Assembly: GCA_019454185.1 (NCBI GenBank)
Contig: CP075368.1
Location: forward strand, 2,955,649-3,019,648
Reading direction: 5' to 3'
Origin: Phycisphaeraceae bacterium
GTDB taxonomy: Bacteria > Planctomycetota > Phycisphaerae > Phycisphaerales > UBA1924
DNA: 64,000 nucleotides
Below are positions 8,265 to 17,192 of the stretch, piece after piece (positions within the stretch are counted from its first letter, which is position 1; every line of letters begins with the position of its first letter). Position numbers and translations under genes: made by a program. The notes under the pieces were generated by a model, which did not search any database, was not told where the DNA came from, and saw only the letters and a list, made by a program, of their open reading frames with translations.

Positions 8265-9056
8265 ATGACCGATCAGCAGCCCCTCCCACCCACACCTCAC
8301 GATGCCACCGCGTCCCCATCGCTGGCGCGCCGCCTGCTCTCGCCCGAGAATGTCGCGGGCGCCATCTCTCTCTGCGCCGCTCTCGGCGCATTCTGGTACA
8401 TCCGCGCAGTGCACCCGTGGATCACTCCCCTCCTCGCCCCGCTCTTGATCGGTGCATACATCGTGCTCCATTTGATCCAGCGCCGCGCAACTCGGCGCCT
8501 CTACCGCGAAGCAGCGTCCACGGGCTTCCGCCGCTGCACAAGCTGCCTCCATGATCTCTCAGGCCTCGCCGACGAAGGCATTTGTCCGGAATGCGGCGCC
8601 GCATACGAACTCGCGTCGCTCGAGCACGCCTGGAAGCTCGCGGCACACGTCCCCACACGCATCGAGGGCGAGGTCTACCGCCCACTCTCAAGATTCCGCA
8701 GCGCCCGCCGCATCCCTTTCACCGCGACCCTGACATCTCTTGTCATTCTCATCGCCGGTGTCGCTTCGCTCATCCTCCGCTCCCGGAACGGTCTCGTCGA
8801 GCATCGCGATCTTGTGATCCTGCTGTTCGCCCTCATCCCGCTCGCGCCCGCGGCTCTCTTGTCTTTCGTGCGGAACGACCTCGCATACCTTCTTCGCCTG
8901 CGATTCCGCGTCTGCCCCCGTTGCCACATGCCGCTCCCGAAGCGAAGCTCCTCGGGTGCGTGCGCCAACTGCCGCCTTCCATGGGACGCCAAGTGGCTTG
9001 AAGAGACCTGGCGCAAGGTGTACGCAAAGCCCGGGCAAGAAGGCGATGCGCCATGA
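8265..9056 (+). CDS. Membrane protein with two TM-pair/zinc-ribbon repeats
   Basis: A 263-residue protein of the same family as the genes at 4096-6161. A TM pair is followed by a ribbon (CTSCLHDLSG...CPECGAAY...LEHAW), a second TM pair and a final ribbon (CPRCHMPL...CANCRLPW...LEETW). It overlaps the next gene by four bases (ATGA), so the two are an operon. It is divergent from the other two family members across the insertion sequence and repeats. The function is unknown. Confidence 0.78.
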   Translation: MTDQQPLPPTPHDATASPSLARRLLSPENVAGAISLCAALGAFWYIRAVHPWITPLLAPLLIGAYIVLHLIQRRATRRLYREAASTGFRRCTSCLHDLSGLADEGICPECGAAYELASLEHAWKLAAHVPTRIEGEVYRPLSRFRSARRIPFTATLTSLVILIAGVASLILRSRNGLVEHRDLVILLFALIPLAPAALLSFVRNDLAYLLRLRFRVCPRCHMPLPKRSSSGACANCRLPWDAKWLEETWRKVYAKPGQEGDAP

Positions 9057-9817
9057 CCGACTCGCAGTCCATCCGCGACGCCTATTGGACCGACACGCTC
9101 TGGAAGCGTCGATCACTCAGCGCACGCGTCACCAAGGTGGGCGCATGGTTCTTTGCACTCCCGCTTGTCCTCTCGTGGATCATCCTTCCAATCGTGCGTG
9201 GCGGCTGGATTGGCGTCGCGGTCTCGCTCCTTCTCATTGCCGCGGTGCTTGGCGTGGGGCATCTGATGGAACGCCCCAAACGCTGTGCCGCCCAGCGACT
9301 GGTCCACGCACGAACTAACCAGTACCGCATCTGCCCCTGCGGCTACGACCTCGCCGGTTCGTCGATCGAAGGGCTCTGCCCCGAATGCGGCAAGCAGTAC
9401 AACCCGCAATCACTGAAGGAGCACTGGGAGGGCGGCACCTACGAACAAGTCATCGCCAAGACCTGGCCACCCATCGGCGAACGCCGCATGTGGCGTGCGC
9501 TCAAGTGGTGGCAACTCGCAACCATCCTCGCCGTGCCAGGCTCATTCTTCCTGATCCCATCGACCCTGCCGCGCGGGGGCACGATCCTAGCGATCGCCTT
9601 TCTCGCCGCCGCCGTCTCTCTCCTCCTCTACATCCTCCGCGGCCACGTCTTCGAGTGGCGAGCCCTCGCGCGTCAGCGCTTCCGTCGCTGTCCCTGCTGC
9701 CTCCGCTCACTCCGTACCGCACCAGACACGGGCGCCTGCCCCAACTGCCGCATCGAGTACACTCCCGATTGGCTCGAACGCACGTGGGCACTCATCTACC
9801 GAAAGCCCGGCGCGTGA
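9053..9817 (+). CDS. Membrane protein with two TM-pair/zinc-ribbon repeats (odd first ribbon)
   Basis: A 254-residue paralogue coupled to the preceding gene. The layout is TM pair, ribbon, TM pair, ribbon (CPCCLRSL...CPNCRIEY...LERTW). The first ribbon reads ICPCGYDLAG...CPECGKQY. Its first knuckle has CxC instead of CxxC, apparently through loss of one residue, so zinc binding there may be altered. The family resemblance is otherwise clear. The substrate or partner is unknown. Confidence 0.78.
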   Translation: MTDSQSIRDAYWTDTLWKRRSLSARVTKVGAWFFALPLVLSWIILPIVRGGWIGVAVSLLLIAAVLGVGHLMERPKRCAAQRLVHARTNQYRICPCGYDLAGSSIEGLCPECGKQYNPQSLKEHWEGGTYEQVIAKTWPPIGERRMWRALKWWQLATILAVPGSFFLIPSTLPRGGTILAIAFLAAAVSLLLYILRGHVFEWRALARQRFRRCPCCLRSLRTAPDTGACPNCRIEYTPDWLERTWALIYRKPGA

Positions 9818-9844
9818 TCAGCAAGTGCGAGCAGCAACAGGCGA

Positions 9845-10280
9845 TGCGACATCCCCGCGCAGCGGCATCCATAAAACGCCTTCCCTCTTTGGTGGCACCG
9901 CTCTCCAGAGCGGTGTGCCTCGAAACGCCTTTCCGTCGCTGAAGGCGACGCGGCCTCGCGCCTTCAAGGCTCAAGGGGCCGCCAAGAGCCGAAGCCCAGG
10001 GCAAGTGAGTGCCGAAGGCACGAAGTGCCGCTGACCACCGACGCTCTCACTTCCGACGCTGCGGAGCAGCGAGCGTTCCTTGCCAGACCCAAGGCGCACC
10101 GCGCCCCCCACACGGCGTCGCCGCAGGGTCTTGTACAGTCCCCCGCGCAGCGCATCCTTATAACGCCTTCCCTCTTCGGTGGCACCGCTCTCCAGAGCGG
10201 TGTGCCTCGAAACGCCTTTCCGTCGCCGGAGGCGACTGAACTCTCCTCGCGGAGATGCGGCGTGGCAAGTGGGGGGCCGC
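9845..10280. repeat. Mosaic interspersed repeats with two hairpin elements
   Basis: Between two convergent genes. It holds two CGCGCAGCGCATCC units (about 9855 and 10140), each followed by the hairpin ACCGCTCTCCAGAGCGGT (9897-9914 and 10184-10201), and one TCCGACGCTGCGGAGCAGCG unit (about 10050). It also holds GTCGCC/GGCGAC-type hairpins. The two halves resemble each other, which suggests partial tandem duplication. No gene is seen. Confidence 0.8.
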
Positions 10281-10326
10281 GCAGCACTCTTTCTTATCCG
10301 CCCGTGCACCCAAACCCCGCGCGCCC

Positions 10327-11631
10327 TCAAATCTCCTTCGGCACCCCCGCCGTCAGGTTCACCGGCTCACCCTCCGTCACCAGAATGTTGTCCTCGATCC
10401 GCACGCCGCCGATCCCATACAACTTCTCGACCTTCTCCCACGCCACATGATCCCTGTGCTTCTCGCGCCGCGCCGGATCATCCAACAACGCCGGAATGAT
10501 GTAGAGCCCCGGCTCGATCGTCAGCACATACCCGGGCATCAAGGGCAGGTCGCACCGCAGCGTCGACACACGTTTGTCCGTGTGCACCGGCCGCCCCGGC
10601 AATCTGCCGCTCGCATCGCGCACGCCCAACCCTACAAAGTGCCCGACACCGTGCGGGAAGAAGAGCAGATGCGCCCCCTGCTCCACCAGCGAATCCGCAT
10701 CACCCTTCATCAACCCCATCTCCACCAGCGAGCGCGTCATGTCGAGCGCGGCACCCAGATGCACATCGCGATACTCCACGCCCGCGCGGCACGCATCGCA
10801 CGCCCGCTTCTCCGCGTTCAACACCGCCAGATACAAATCCCGCTTCACACCCTCCCACGCCCCCACACAATACGTCCGCGTGATGTCGCACCCGTACCGC
10901 GCCCGCTCCGCGCCGGCATCAACAAGCACCAGGTCGCCCGCGTTCGCCGCCTTCTCCCCCGGCGTGAAGTGGAACACCGCGGCATTCGACCCGACACCCA
11001 CGATCGATCCGTAACACGTCCGGTCCGCGCCGCTGCGAAAGAACTCCGCCTCCAGCTCGATCTTCATCCGCCGCTCGCTCACGCCCGGCTTCAGGAACTG
11101 CTGAAGGACCTTGTATCCCGCCTCGCTCGCATTCACCGCCGCGCGAATCCGCTCGATCTCCACCGCCGACTTCGGCCGGCGCGCGTGCGTGAACTGCTCG
11201 CGCACCCCCTCCGCCCGCGCCGCATCATGCCTCACTCCCGCGATCGCCGCGCCCAGATTCACAACCGCCCTCCCCCGCCGCGCCGCCAGCCAACCCGCAA
11301 GCCCCGACAGCGAATCCCCCACCATCTCCCGCGGCCCCTCCCACACACGCTCCTTCTCCGTCACGTCCGGCTCAAAGTCGCGCCACCCATCCTTCGGGCC
11401 ATCCTTCGGATCAAACGCGATCACACCCCCGATGCACTCGCGATCCGCCAGATAGAAGTACTCCGCGTGCGACAGAAACGGATACGTCTGATCCATGCCC
11501 CCCGGAATACCCAGCGGCTCGCCCGCCCCCACAAGCAGGATCTCATCCTTCAGATCGAGCGCCCTCGCGATCCGCTCGCGCCGAGAAATGACTTCCGCCT
11601 TGTCCATGCCGCCTGATGCCGCGCTCGCCAT
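10327..11631 (-). CDS. M24 metallopeptidase, Xaa-Pro aminopeptidase type
   Basis: A 434-residue cytosolic enzyme expected to remove an N-terminal residue before proline. It has an AMP_N-like N-terminal domain and a C-terminal pita-bread domain. The five metal ligands are visible in order: VDAGAE (Asp), CDITRTY (Asp), PHGVGHFVGL (His), LTIEPGLYI (Glu) and RIEDNILV (Glu). The start at 11631 (MASAASGG) is favoured by AGGGAG just upstream; a start eight residues later at 11607 is possible. A microsatellite of GGCACGAA-type units lies directly upstream. Confidence 0.92.
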   Translation of the reverse strand: MASAASGGMDKAEVISRRERIARALDLKDEILLVGAGEPLGIPGGMDQTYPFLSHAEYFYLADRECIGGVIAFDPKDGPKDGWRDFEPDVTEKERVWEGPREMVGDSLSGLAGWLAARRGRAVVNLGAAIAGVRHDAARAEGVREQFTHARRPKSAVEIERIRAAVNASEAGYKVLQQFLKPGVSERRMKIELEAEFFRSGADRTCYGSIVGVGSNAAVFHFTPGEKAANAGDLVLVDAGAERARYGCDITRTYCVGAWEGVKRDLYLAVLNAEKRACDACRAGVEYRDVHLGAALDMTRSLVEMGLMKGDADSLVEQGAHLLFFPHGVGHFVGLGVRDASGRLPGRPVHTDKRVSTLRCDLPLMPGYVLTIEPGLYIIPALLDDPARREKHRDHVAWEKVEKLYGIGGVRIEDNILVTEGEPVNLTAGVPKEI

Positions 11632-11639
11632 GCCTGACT

Positions 11640-11735
11640 CCCTGCCTCGCTGCCTTGCTGCCTTCCTGACTTCGTGCCTTGTGCCTTGTGCCTTCGTGCC
11701 TTCGTGCCTTCGTGCCTTCGTGCCTTTGCCCCTTC
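11640..11735. repeat. Octamer microsatellite upstream of the aminopeptidase gene
   Basis: About ten imperfect tandem copies of TGCCTTCG-like units on the + strand, between the stop of the sulfotransferase gene and the aminopeptidase start. The same motif recurs at about 17148-17170 before the ABC ATPase gene. Confidence 0.7.
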
Positions 11736-11737
11736 CC

Positions 11738-12553
11738 CTACACCGGATGCCCATACCCCAGCCGCTTGATCACCACCTGATAATCCGCGTTCTTCGCAAA
11801 CTTCGCGATCAGCGAAGGAACCACCTCGCGACGACCCATCGGGCGGATCGTCCTCCCCTCCAGCCCGCGGCTTGAAACCACATCCCCCGTGATCGTCGCG
11901 TAATCAGCCCACCGCTCCTTGTACGTCGCATCAAACTCCACACCCAATGCCGCGCACATCCGCGCCATCTCCACATCCGGGTTCCTCGTGAAATCCTCGT
12001 ACCGGATCACGACCTCCGGGAGGCACTTCTCGACAAACTCCCGATACCCGCGCAGGTAGTGCTCAAGATTCAGACACCCCTTCATGATCGGAAGCGCCGA
12101 AAGACTCATCCACTGATCGATCGGATGCCGCACCGTCGCGACCCGCACCAGCTCCGCCACCGGCGCAAGATGCTCGACGTTCATCGCGCGCATCGGCGCC
12201 CGCGCCAGAAACGGCGGCCCGTAGAAGTCGATGTGCTCCCACGACCGGATCACGAGCGTCAGCCCCTTCCGCTCCGCACGCTCGCGGATCAGCAGCATCA
12301 GCTCCGCGTACCCCATCGTCGACTCGCCCAGCCGCGCCACATCCTCCGGCGAGAAGAGCCCGAACCACTCGTTCGCCTGCCCGAACGGATTGATGTACCG
12401 CGCCCCCAGCGGATGGATCTCGGACAAGAGACACACACCCCGCATGCACCCGAGACACCGACCGATCATCGTCGATCCCGACCTCGCCAGGTTGTGCCAC
12501 AGCCGCAGCGTCGGACGCGCCCCCGGACCAGATTCATCCCGATGCTCACTCAT
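11738..12553 (-). CDS. Sulfotransferase-family protein
   Basis: A 271-residue protein with features of PAPS-dependent sulfotransferases. The 5'-phosphosulfate-binding loop is LARSGSTMIGRCL near residue 24 and the 3'-phosphate-binding motif is VRHPIDQWMSLSAL. It ends in a helical region. It would move sulfate from PAPS to a sugar, peptide or lipid acceptor that cannot be predicted. The ATG at 12553 is chosen because the domain begins just after it; there is no clear Shine-Dalgarno. It is divergent from the SEFIR-KAP gene and upstream of the aminopeptidase gene. Confidence 0.72.
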   Translation of the reverse strand: MSEHRDESGPGARPTLRLWHNLARSGSTMIGRCLGCMRGVCLLSEIHPLGARYINPFGQANEWFGLFSPEDVARLGESTMGYAELMLLIRERAERKGLTLVIRSWEHIDFYGPPFLARAPMRAMNVEHLAPVAELVRVATVRHPIDQWMSLSALPIMKGCLNLEHYLRGYREFVEKCLPEVVIRYEDFTRNPDVEMARMCAALGVEFDATYKERWADYATITGDVVSSRGLEGRTIRPMGRREVVPSLIAKFAKNADYQVVIKRLGYGHPV

Positions 12554-12706
12554 CACGCCAACGGTAGCAACCGGCACACACGCGGGAATCCACCGCCGAT
12601 CCACTCGCCCGCTAGACCCCCTTCTTCGCACGCCCCGCGCTGGTAGACTCCACAGCGGGATGCCGACACGCGGCTCCCGCCATGCTGCACCGTGGAGGAA
12701 CATCCG

Positions 12707-15700
12707 ATGAATCCTGATTCGCCCGATTCGCGCAAGGCGTCTCGACGCACGAAGCAGACCGAGAGCAGCCAGTCGCGCGAACCAGACGCCGACGCCCCGC
12801 CCGAGCTGAGACAGACCCCCGACGCCGCGCCCAGCCGATCAACGCCCGATGCCCCGCCCGAGGGTGTCAGCCGCCGTCGCATCGTTCCTATCCCGGCAGA
12901 AGGCCCGATCGTCTACGTGAGTTACGCATACGCCGACGCGCCACGCGTCGAACAGTTCGTGAACACGCTCCGCGAGAGCGGCATCCGTGCCCAGTGCGAC
13001 TCACTGGGATTCATCGACGACGAAGGCGGCCCGACGTCGGATCGTTACGACAAAGCGATCAACCGGAGTGACTACTTCATCTCGTTCGTCACCGGCACCT
13101 ATTCAATCCGAGCCCAGTCCGACCAGTTGACCGGTGTTGTCAGAGATCTCGCAATGCTGGCCCGACGCGTACTCGAGAATCCCCACGTTCACCAAACGAT
13201 CCTTCTTGTCTTCGACGGTGAAGACCAGTGGTCGGGTGAGATGCCTGTTGTATTCCTGGGCGCAACACGCAAAGCCGTTTCCTTTCGCTATCGCGAGATG
13301 GATGTCAGCGCAGGCAGGATCGCGGCATTCCTCGCCTCTCGTCCCAAACCCGAGGCGACCGACACATCTGGCTTCCATGTTGCCCGCACCGCGATCGTCG
13401 ACAATCTCCTCGACATCGCGGCATTCGATCCGCGCGACCCACTCAACACAGCCATCACACCAACCTCGCTGATCAATGCTTTCCTGGAGATCGCCGCACT
13501 CGCGCCCGATGCCCGAAACTCCGCAACATGGTTCTGGAACAACCTATCCGCCAAAAGGCAGCGTCAACTCTCGCGAGCGACGAACAGATCTCCCGCAGTC
13601 AGATCCAGAGACAAGAATCGATCATCGGCAGACAGTCCCTACCACCTCGCATCGGCAGACGCCGCGTCCCTGCTCGCCTGGGCCGCGTTGTATTCACAAG
13701 AAGACCAAGATGCTGAATCGATCTGGGGCACACACATGCTCGCCGCCGTGCTCCACGCCGACGCGCCGTGGACAAGCGAAGTCGAAAGCGCACTCATCGA
13801 TCACGATCTTGATCCCAAGACGATCCGAGAAGCGTTCGCGTCCGCACTCCCGAACTGGGGCACACATATCAACCCTGAGAGTCTGATGCTCTGGAAGGGA
13901 GAGTCGCCCACACGCTCACAGCCGAGCCGAGCACGCGGCACACCATCCTCTACCACCTGGTCCACCGCCGAGGGCACCGCACGCCTCAGCGCCGATGATC
14001 CCTCGGCAGCATCCAACTTGGATCCGGAGAACGATCATCTCGGCGTCGACCCGGACGTCGTCGCCTTCGCGCGCGTCGCCGCATCCTGGGACCTCACCCC
14101 GCCCCTCGCCATCGGCCTCTTCGGTGACTGGGGCTCCGGCAAGACCTTCTTCATGAAACGCATGAAGAGCCACATCGAGAAGAACTCGAAGAAGGCCCGC
14201 GACGACACTCGCCCCCAGCGAGACCTCGAATACTGCAAGTACGTCGTGCAGATCGAGTTCAACGCCTGGCACTACTCCGAGGGCGACCTCTGGGCCTGTC
14301 TCGTCGATCACATCTTCACCAACCTCCGCCTTTCCGACAACGAGGCCGACTCCGAAGTGGCCCGCCGCGTCAAGACCATGCTCACCGAGATGCAGTCGCT
14401 TAACAACGATGGCGTTGCAGCAAAGGCGCGGGATCAAGCAATGGATCTCGCGGTCAAGCAAGCAAGTGAAGAACTGAATGCCGCGAAGCAGCATCTTGCC
14501 GACGCGCAGGGTGAATATACGGCTGCGTCCGTCCGCGATATCTGGGAATCTGTCTGGACCAGAGAAGTCATCAAGGGCCAGGTGACTGATCTGCTCAAGG
14601 ATGCCGGAATAGACACGGAGAGCATTGAGACGGCAGAAGATCTCAAGAAAGTTGCCGAGGAAGCACGCTCACTCGCCGCCAAGGCCGGAAATGTGCTGAG
14701 GTATGTTCGCTCACAGTGGAAGAACCCGTACGCTTACATCGCCATCGCTTTGGCGGTCGTACTTCCCGCCCTCATCATCACACTGACCGAGGCGCTCTCA
14801 GACCCGGCCCATGCTGTCGTGGAGATCGTTGTCGCATCACTCTCGGCCTTGTCGGGCGGTGCTGTGATCTGCCGCGCGATACTCCGCAGGATCTCAGAAG
14901 TCGTGGAGCTCGTCGACAAGCCCCGTCGTGTCGCGGAAGAGGCGCGAAGGCTTGAGCTTCAAGCCGCTGAACGGAAGATCAAGGACCTTACCGAGCGTCG
15001 GATCGAGGCAGAACGCCACTCGATAGATATCAAGTTCCAGAAACAAGAGCTCCAGAAACGCATCGACGCCGTCAACGCCACTCGCCTCCTCACCGAGTTC
15101 CTCCAAGACCGTGCCGGCACCGACGACTACCGCAAGCGGCTCGGCACCCTCGCCCTCATTCGCCGCGATTTCGAGCGCCTCTCAAACCTGATGAGTGAGC
15201 AGCGCCGCGAGGCGATGAAGGAGCCAGAAGCAAAGCACGGGACGCCGAGCGCTCCGCAACCCGACGACAAGTACCAGGTCAACCGCATCGTCCTCTACAT
15301 CGACGACCTCGACCGCTGCGCGCCCGCCAAGGTCGTCGAGGTCCTCCAGGCCATCCACCTCCTCCTCGCCTTCCCCCTCTTCGTCGTTGTCGTCGGCGTC
15401 GATGCGCGCTGGGTCCAGCGCAGCATCAAGCATCGCTACGGCGAGCTCCTCCGCAACAAGAAACAAGAGAACGGAGAAGGACCTCAGGACGAGTTCCACA
15501 TCGACCCACGTAACTACCTCGAAAAGATCTTCCAGGTCCCCTTCTGGCTCCCGCCCCTCCATATCAACCACTGCTACAACCTCATGGATGGCATCCTCAA
15601 GGCCGATGTGGCCGCCGCTGCCGACCCCTCTCCAAAGCAACCCGCCTCGCAACCCGACACCCAGTCTGGATCAAACGCGAACGACGCGGCGACCGGCACC

Positions 15701-16429
15701 AACTCCGGCGAACCTGCCCACACCGCGACAAAGGGTTCCGCAGCCGGAGGCCCTTCGCCCGCCACAGATCCCTCCTCCGGCAGCGGCACGCCGATTCAGC
15801 CCCAGGAAACGCCCGCGCAGACAGGCAACGCCCATACGCAGACAAACACGGAGAAAGGTCGCGACAAAGACACCACCCCCGTCGTCGCCGCTCGCTCCGT
15901 TGCCATCACGAGCGGCGAAGCCCAACTGATGAAGCGCTTCGCCCCCATCGTCGGCACCTCGCCCCGCTCCGTGAAACGATTCATCAACTGCTACCGGCTC
16001 TTCAAAGCCGTCGTCCCCGGCGGGCACACCGACAAGCCCTCCGATATCGAAACCAACCTCTCCATGTTCTTCCTCGCCGTCGTCGTCGGCGCGCCCGACC
16101 TCTTCGGCATCATCCATCGGACCATCGCTTCATTCGATAACGCGACGCCCACCATCGACCAAGTCCGAGACAGGATCGGCGAGCAGATCAGGTCCGCCGA
16201 TCCGCGCATAGATGGCCCCGCCATCGCCCAATGGGAACGAGTCAAACCCGTCCTCGAAGTGCTCAAGAAAGAGGAAGCCGAAACGAAACTCCACAACATC
16301 GCATGGATCATCGATCGCGCCCGACGCTTCGGCTACGACACATCCATGAGCCCCACACCACCGACACCCACGCCGGGTCACGAAGACCCCATGGATGCCC
16401 GCGCTCGCGCCGCTCCGCCACCCGCGTGA
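12707..16429 (+). CDS. SEFIR/TIR-like plus KAP-family P-loop NTPase, candidate defence protein
   Basis: A 1240-residue multidomain protein. A charged head (1-65) precedes a SEFIR/TIR-like domain (about 67-205: IVYVSYAYADAPRV, then YDKAINRSDYFISF). A segment resembling the ClpA/B N-terminal fold follows (about 311-385, WGTHMLAAVLHAD). The KAP NTPase has Walker A GDWGSGKT at 473-480 and the family motif IEFNAWHYSEGDLWACL. Two transmembrane helices are inserted at about 674-728, then a coiled coil, and Walker B VLYIDDLDRC at about 863. A low-complexity Pro/Thr/Gly stretch precedes the distal KAP motif SPRSVKRFINCYRLF. The start at 12707 has GGAGGA upstream. SEFIR/TIR fused to NTPases is common in prokaryotic immunity; the defence role is inference. 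Confidence 0.85.
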   Translation: MNPDSPDSRKASRRTKQTESSQSREPDADAPPELRQTPDAAPSRSTPDAPPEGVSRRRIVPIPAEGPIVYVSYAYADAPRVEQFVNTLRESGIRAQCDSLGFIDDEGGPTSDRYDKAINRSDYFISFVTGTYSIRAQSDQLTGVVRDLAMLARRVLENPHVHQTILLVFDGEDQWSGEMPVVFLGATRKAVSFRYREMDVSAGRIAAFLASRPKPEATDTSGFHVARTAIVDNLLDIAAFDPRDPLNTAITPTSLINAFLEIAALAPDARNSATWFWNNLSAKRQRQLSRATNRSPAVRSRDKNRSSADSPYHLASADAASLLAWAALYSQEDQDAESIWGTHMLAAVLHADAPWTSEVESALIDHDLDPKTIREAFASALPNWGTHINPESLMLWKGESPTRSQPSRARGTPSSTTWSTAEGTARLSADDPSAASNLDPENDHLGVDPDVVAFARVAASWDLTPPLAIGLFGDWGSGKTFFMKRMKSHIEKNSKKARDDTRPQRDLEYCKYVVQIEFNAWHYSEGDLWACLVDHIFTNLRLSDNEADSEVARRVKTMLTEMQSLNNDGVAAKARDQAMDLAVKQASEELNAAKQHLADAQGEYTAASVRDIWESVWTREVIKGQVTDLLKDAGIDTESIETAEDLKKVAEEARSLAAKAGNVLRYVRSQWKNPYAYIAIALAVVLPALIITLTEALSDPAHAVVEIVVASLSALSGGAVICRAILRRISEVVELVDKPRRVAEEARRLELQAAERKIKDLTERRIEAERHSIDIKFQKQELQKRIDAVNATRLLTEFLQDRAGTDDYRKRLGTLALIRRDFERLSNLMSEQRREAMKEPEAKHGTPSAPQPDDKYQVNRIVLYIDDLDRCAPAKVVEVLQAIHLLLAFPLFVVVVGVDARWVQRSIKHRYGELLRNKKQENGEGPQDEFHIDPRNYLEKIFQVPFWLPPLHINHCYNLMDGILKADVAAAADPSPKQPASQPDTQSGSNANDAATGTNSGEPAHTATKGSAAGGPSPATDPSSGSGTPIQPQETPAQTGNAHTQTNTEKGRDKDTTPVVAARSVAITSGEAQLMKRFAPIVGTSPRSVKRFINCYRLFKAVVPGGHTDKPSDIETNLSMFFLAVVVGAPDLFGIIHRTIASFDNATPTIDQVRDRIGEQIRSADPRIDGPAIAQWERVKPVLEVLKKEEAETKLHNIAWIIDRARRFGYDTSMSPTPPTPTPGHEDPMDARARAAPPPA

Positions 16430-16439
16430 TCACCATCTC

Positions 16440-16510
16440 GCACCCACCACCCACCACATCACTTCATCTGCCATCTGGCTATTTGCCATTTGCTATCTGC
16501 GATCTGCCTC
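16440..16510. repeat. CTTCATCTGCCATCTGG repeat, partly coding
   Basis: A cluster of ATCTGCCATTTGC-like units between convergent genes, running into the 3' end of the DciA-like gene. The same units recur, in the same orientation, at 29720-29770 and 30030-30140, and in reverse orientation at 33649-33840. Confidence 0.65.
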
Positions 16511-17047
16511 CCCCACCACCTCGATCTTCACCCGCGACACCTGCTGCTTCGTCGCCGCTCGCAACTCCTGCTCACCGCCACCGCGCAGCCACATCGACAA
16601 CTGATACATCGCCGACGCGTCCTCCGTCGCCACCGTCAGCACGCGGCGAGACACACCACGCGCCCAGCAACGCTCCCGTAACTCCCGCGGCACAACCCGC
16701 TCCCACTCCTCATCCAGACCCCCCAACGCCGCCTTCGCACTCTTCAATCGCACCACCTCAGGCGCGATCGCCTCGCCCACCTCACGCCGCGGCTCCGGCC
16801 TCGCACGCAACCGCCTCAGGTTCTCCAACGCCCGCACCGTCGGATCCAACGCAAGCGGACCCGGCATCGGATCCGATTCCCTCTTCGCGGCTCGCGCCGC
16901 GCGCCCCGTCGCCCCGGCCCCCACCGAGCCGCCACCCTTCCCCTTCTGCCCCGACCGACCCAGAGATGAGCCCCCCGAAGACGAACCACCCGGGGCCTCC
17001 CCCGGCTTCTCGCCCGCCTTCTTCTTCGTAACCTTCTTCGCCACCAT
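16493..17047 (-). CDS. DUF721/DciA-like protein
   Basis: A 184-residue protein with a basic, Gly/Ser-rich N-terminal half and a C-terminal DUF721-like domain: LDEEWERVVPREL, then GVSRRVLTVATEDASAMYQLSMW, then a VSRVKIEV end. DciA proteins of this family assist loading of the replicative helicase DnaB at the origin, which would suit the proposed origin-proximal position. The start at 17047 has AAGGGG upstream. The domain match is judged by pattern only, so the DciA role is tentative. Confidence 0.6.
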   Translation of the reverse strand: MVAKKVTKKKAGEKPGEAPGGSSSGGSSLGRSGQKGKGGGSVGAGATGRAARAAKRESDPMPGPLALDPTVRALENLRRLRARPEPRREVGEAIAPEVVRLKSAKAALGGLDEEWERVVPRELRERCWARGVSRRVLTVATEDASAMYQLSMWLRGGGEQELRAATKQQVSRVKIEVVGEADRR

Positions 17048-17192
17048 CTCGCCCCTTGCGGACTTCACACCCCGCCAACCCCACACGCCGCGTCCGATCG
17101 TCTATTCTTCGCGTCCTGCCGCCTCCGCTCTTCCCTCTTCCCCGCTCGTGCCTTCGTGCCTCCGTGCCTTCTCCCTCAGCCCCTTCCCCCCC

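Noticed and set aside
10255-11616. 453-codon open frame on the plus strand
   Set aside because: It is antisense to the M24 peptidase gene, which has all five metal ligands.
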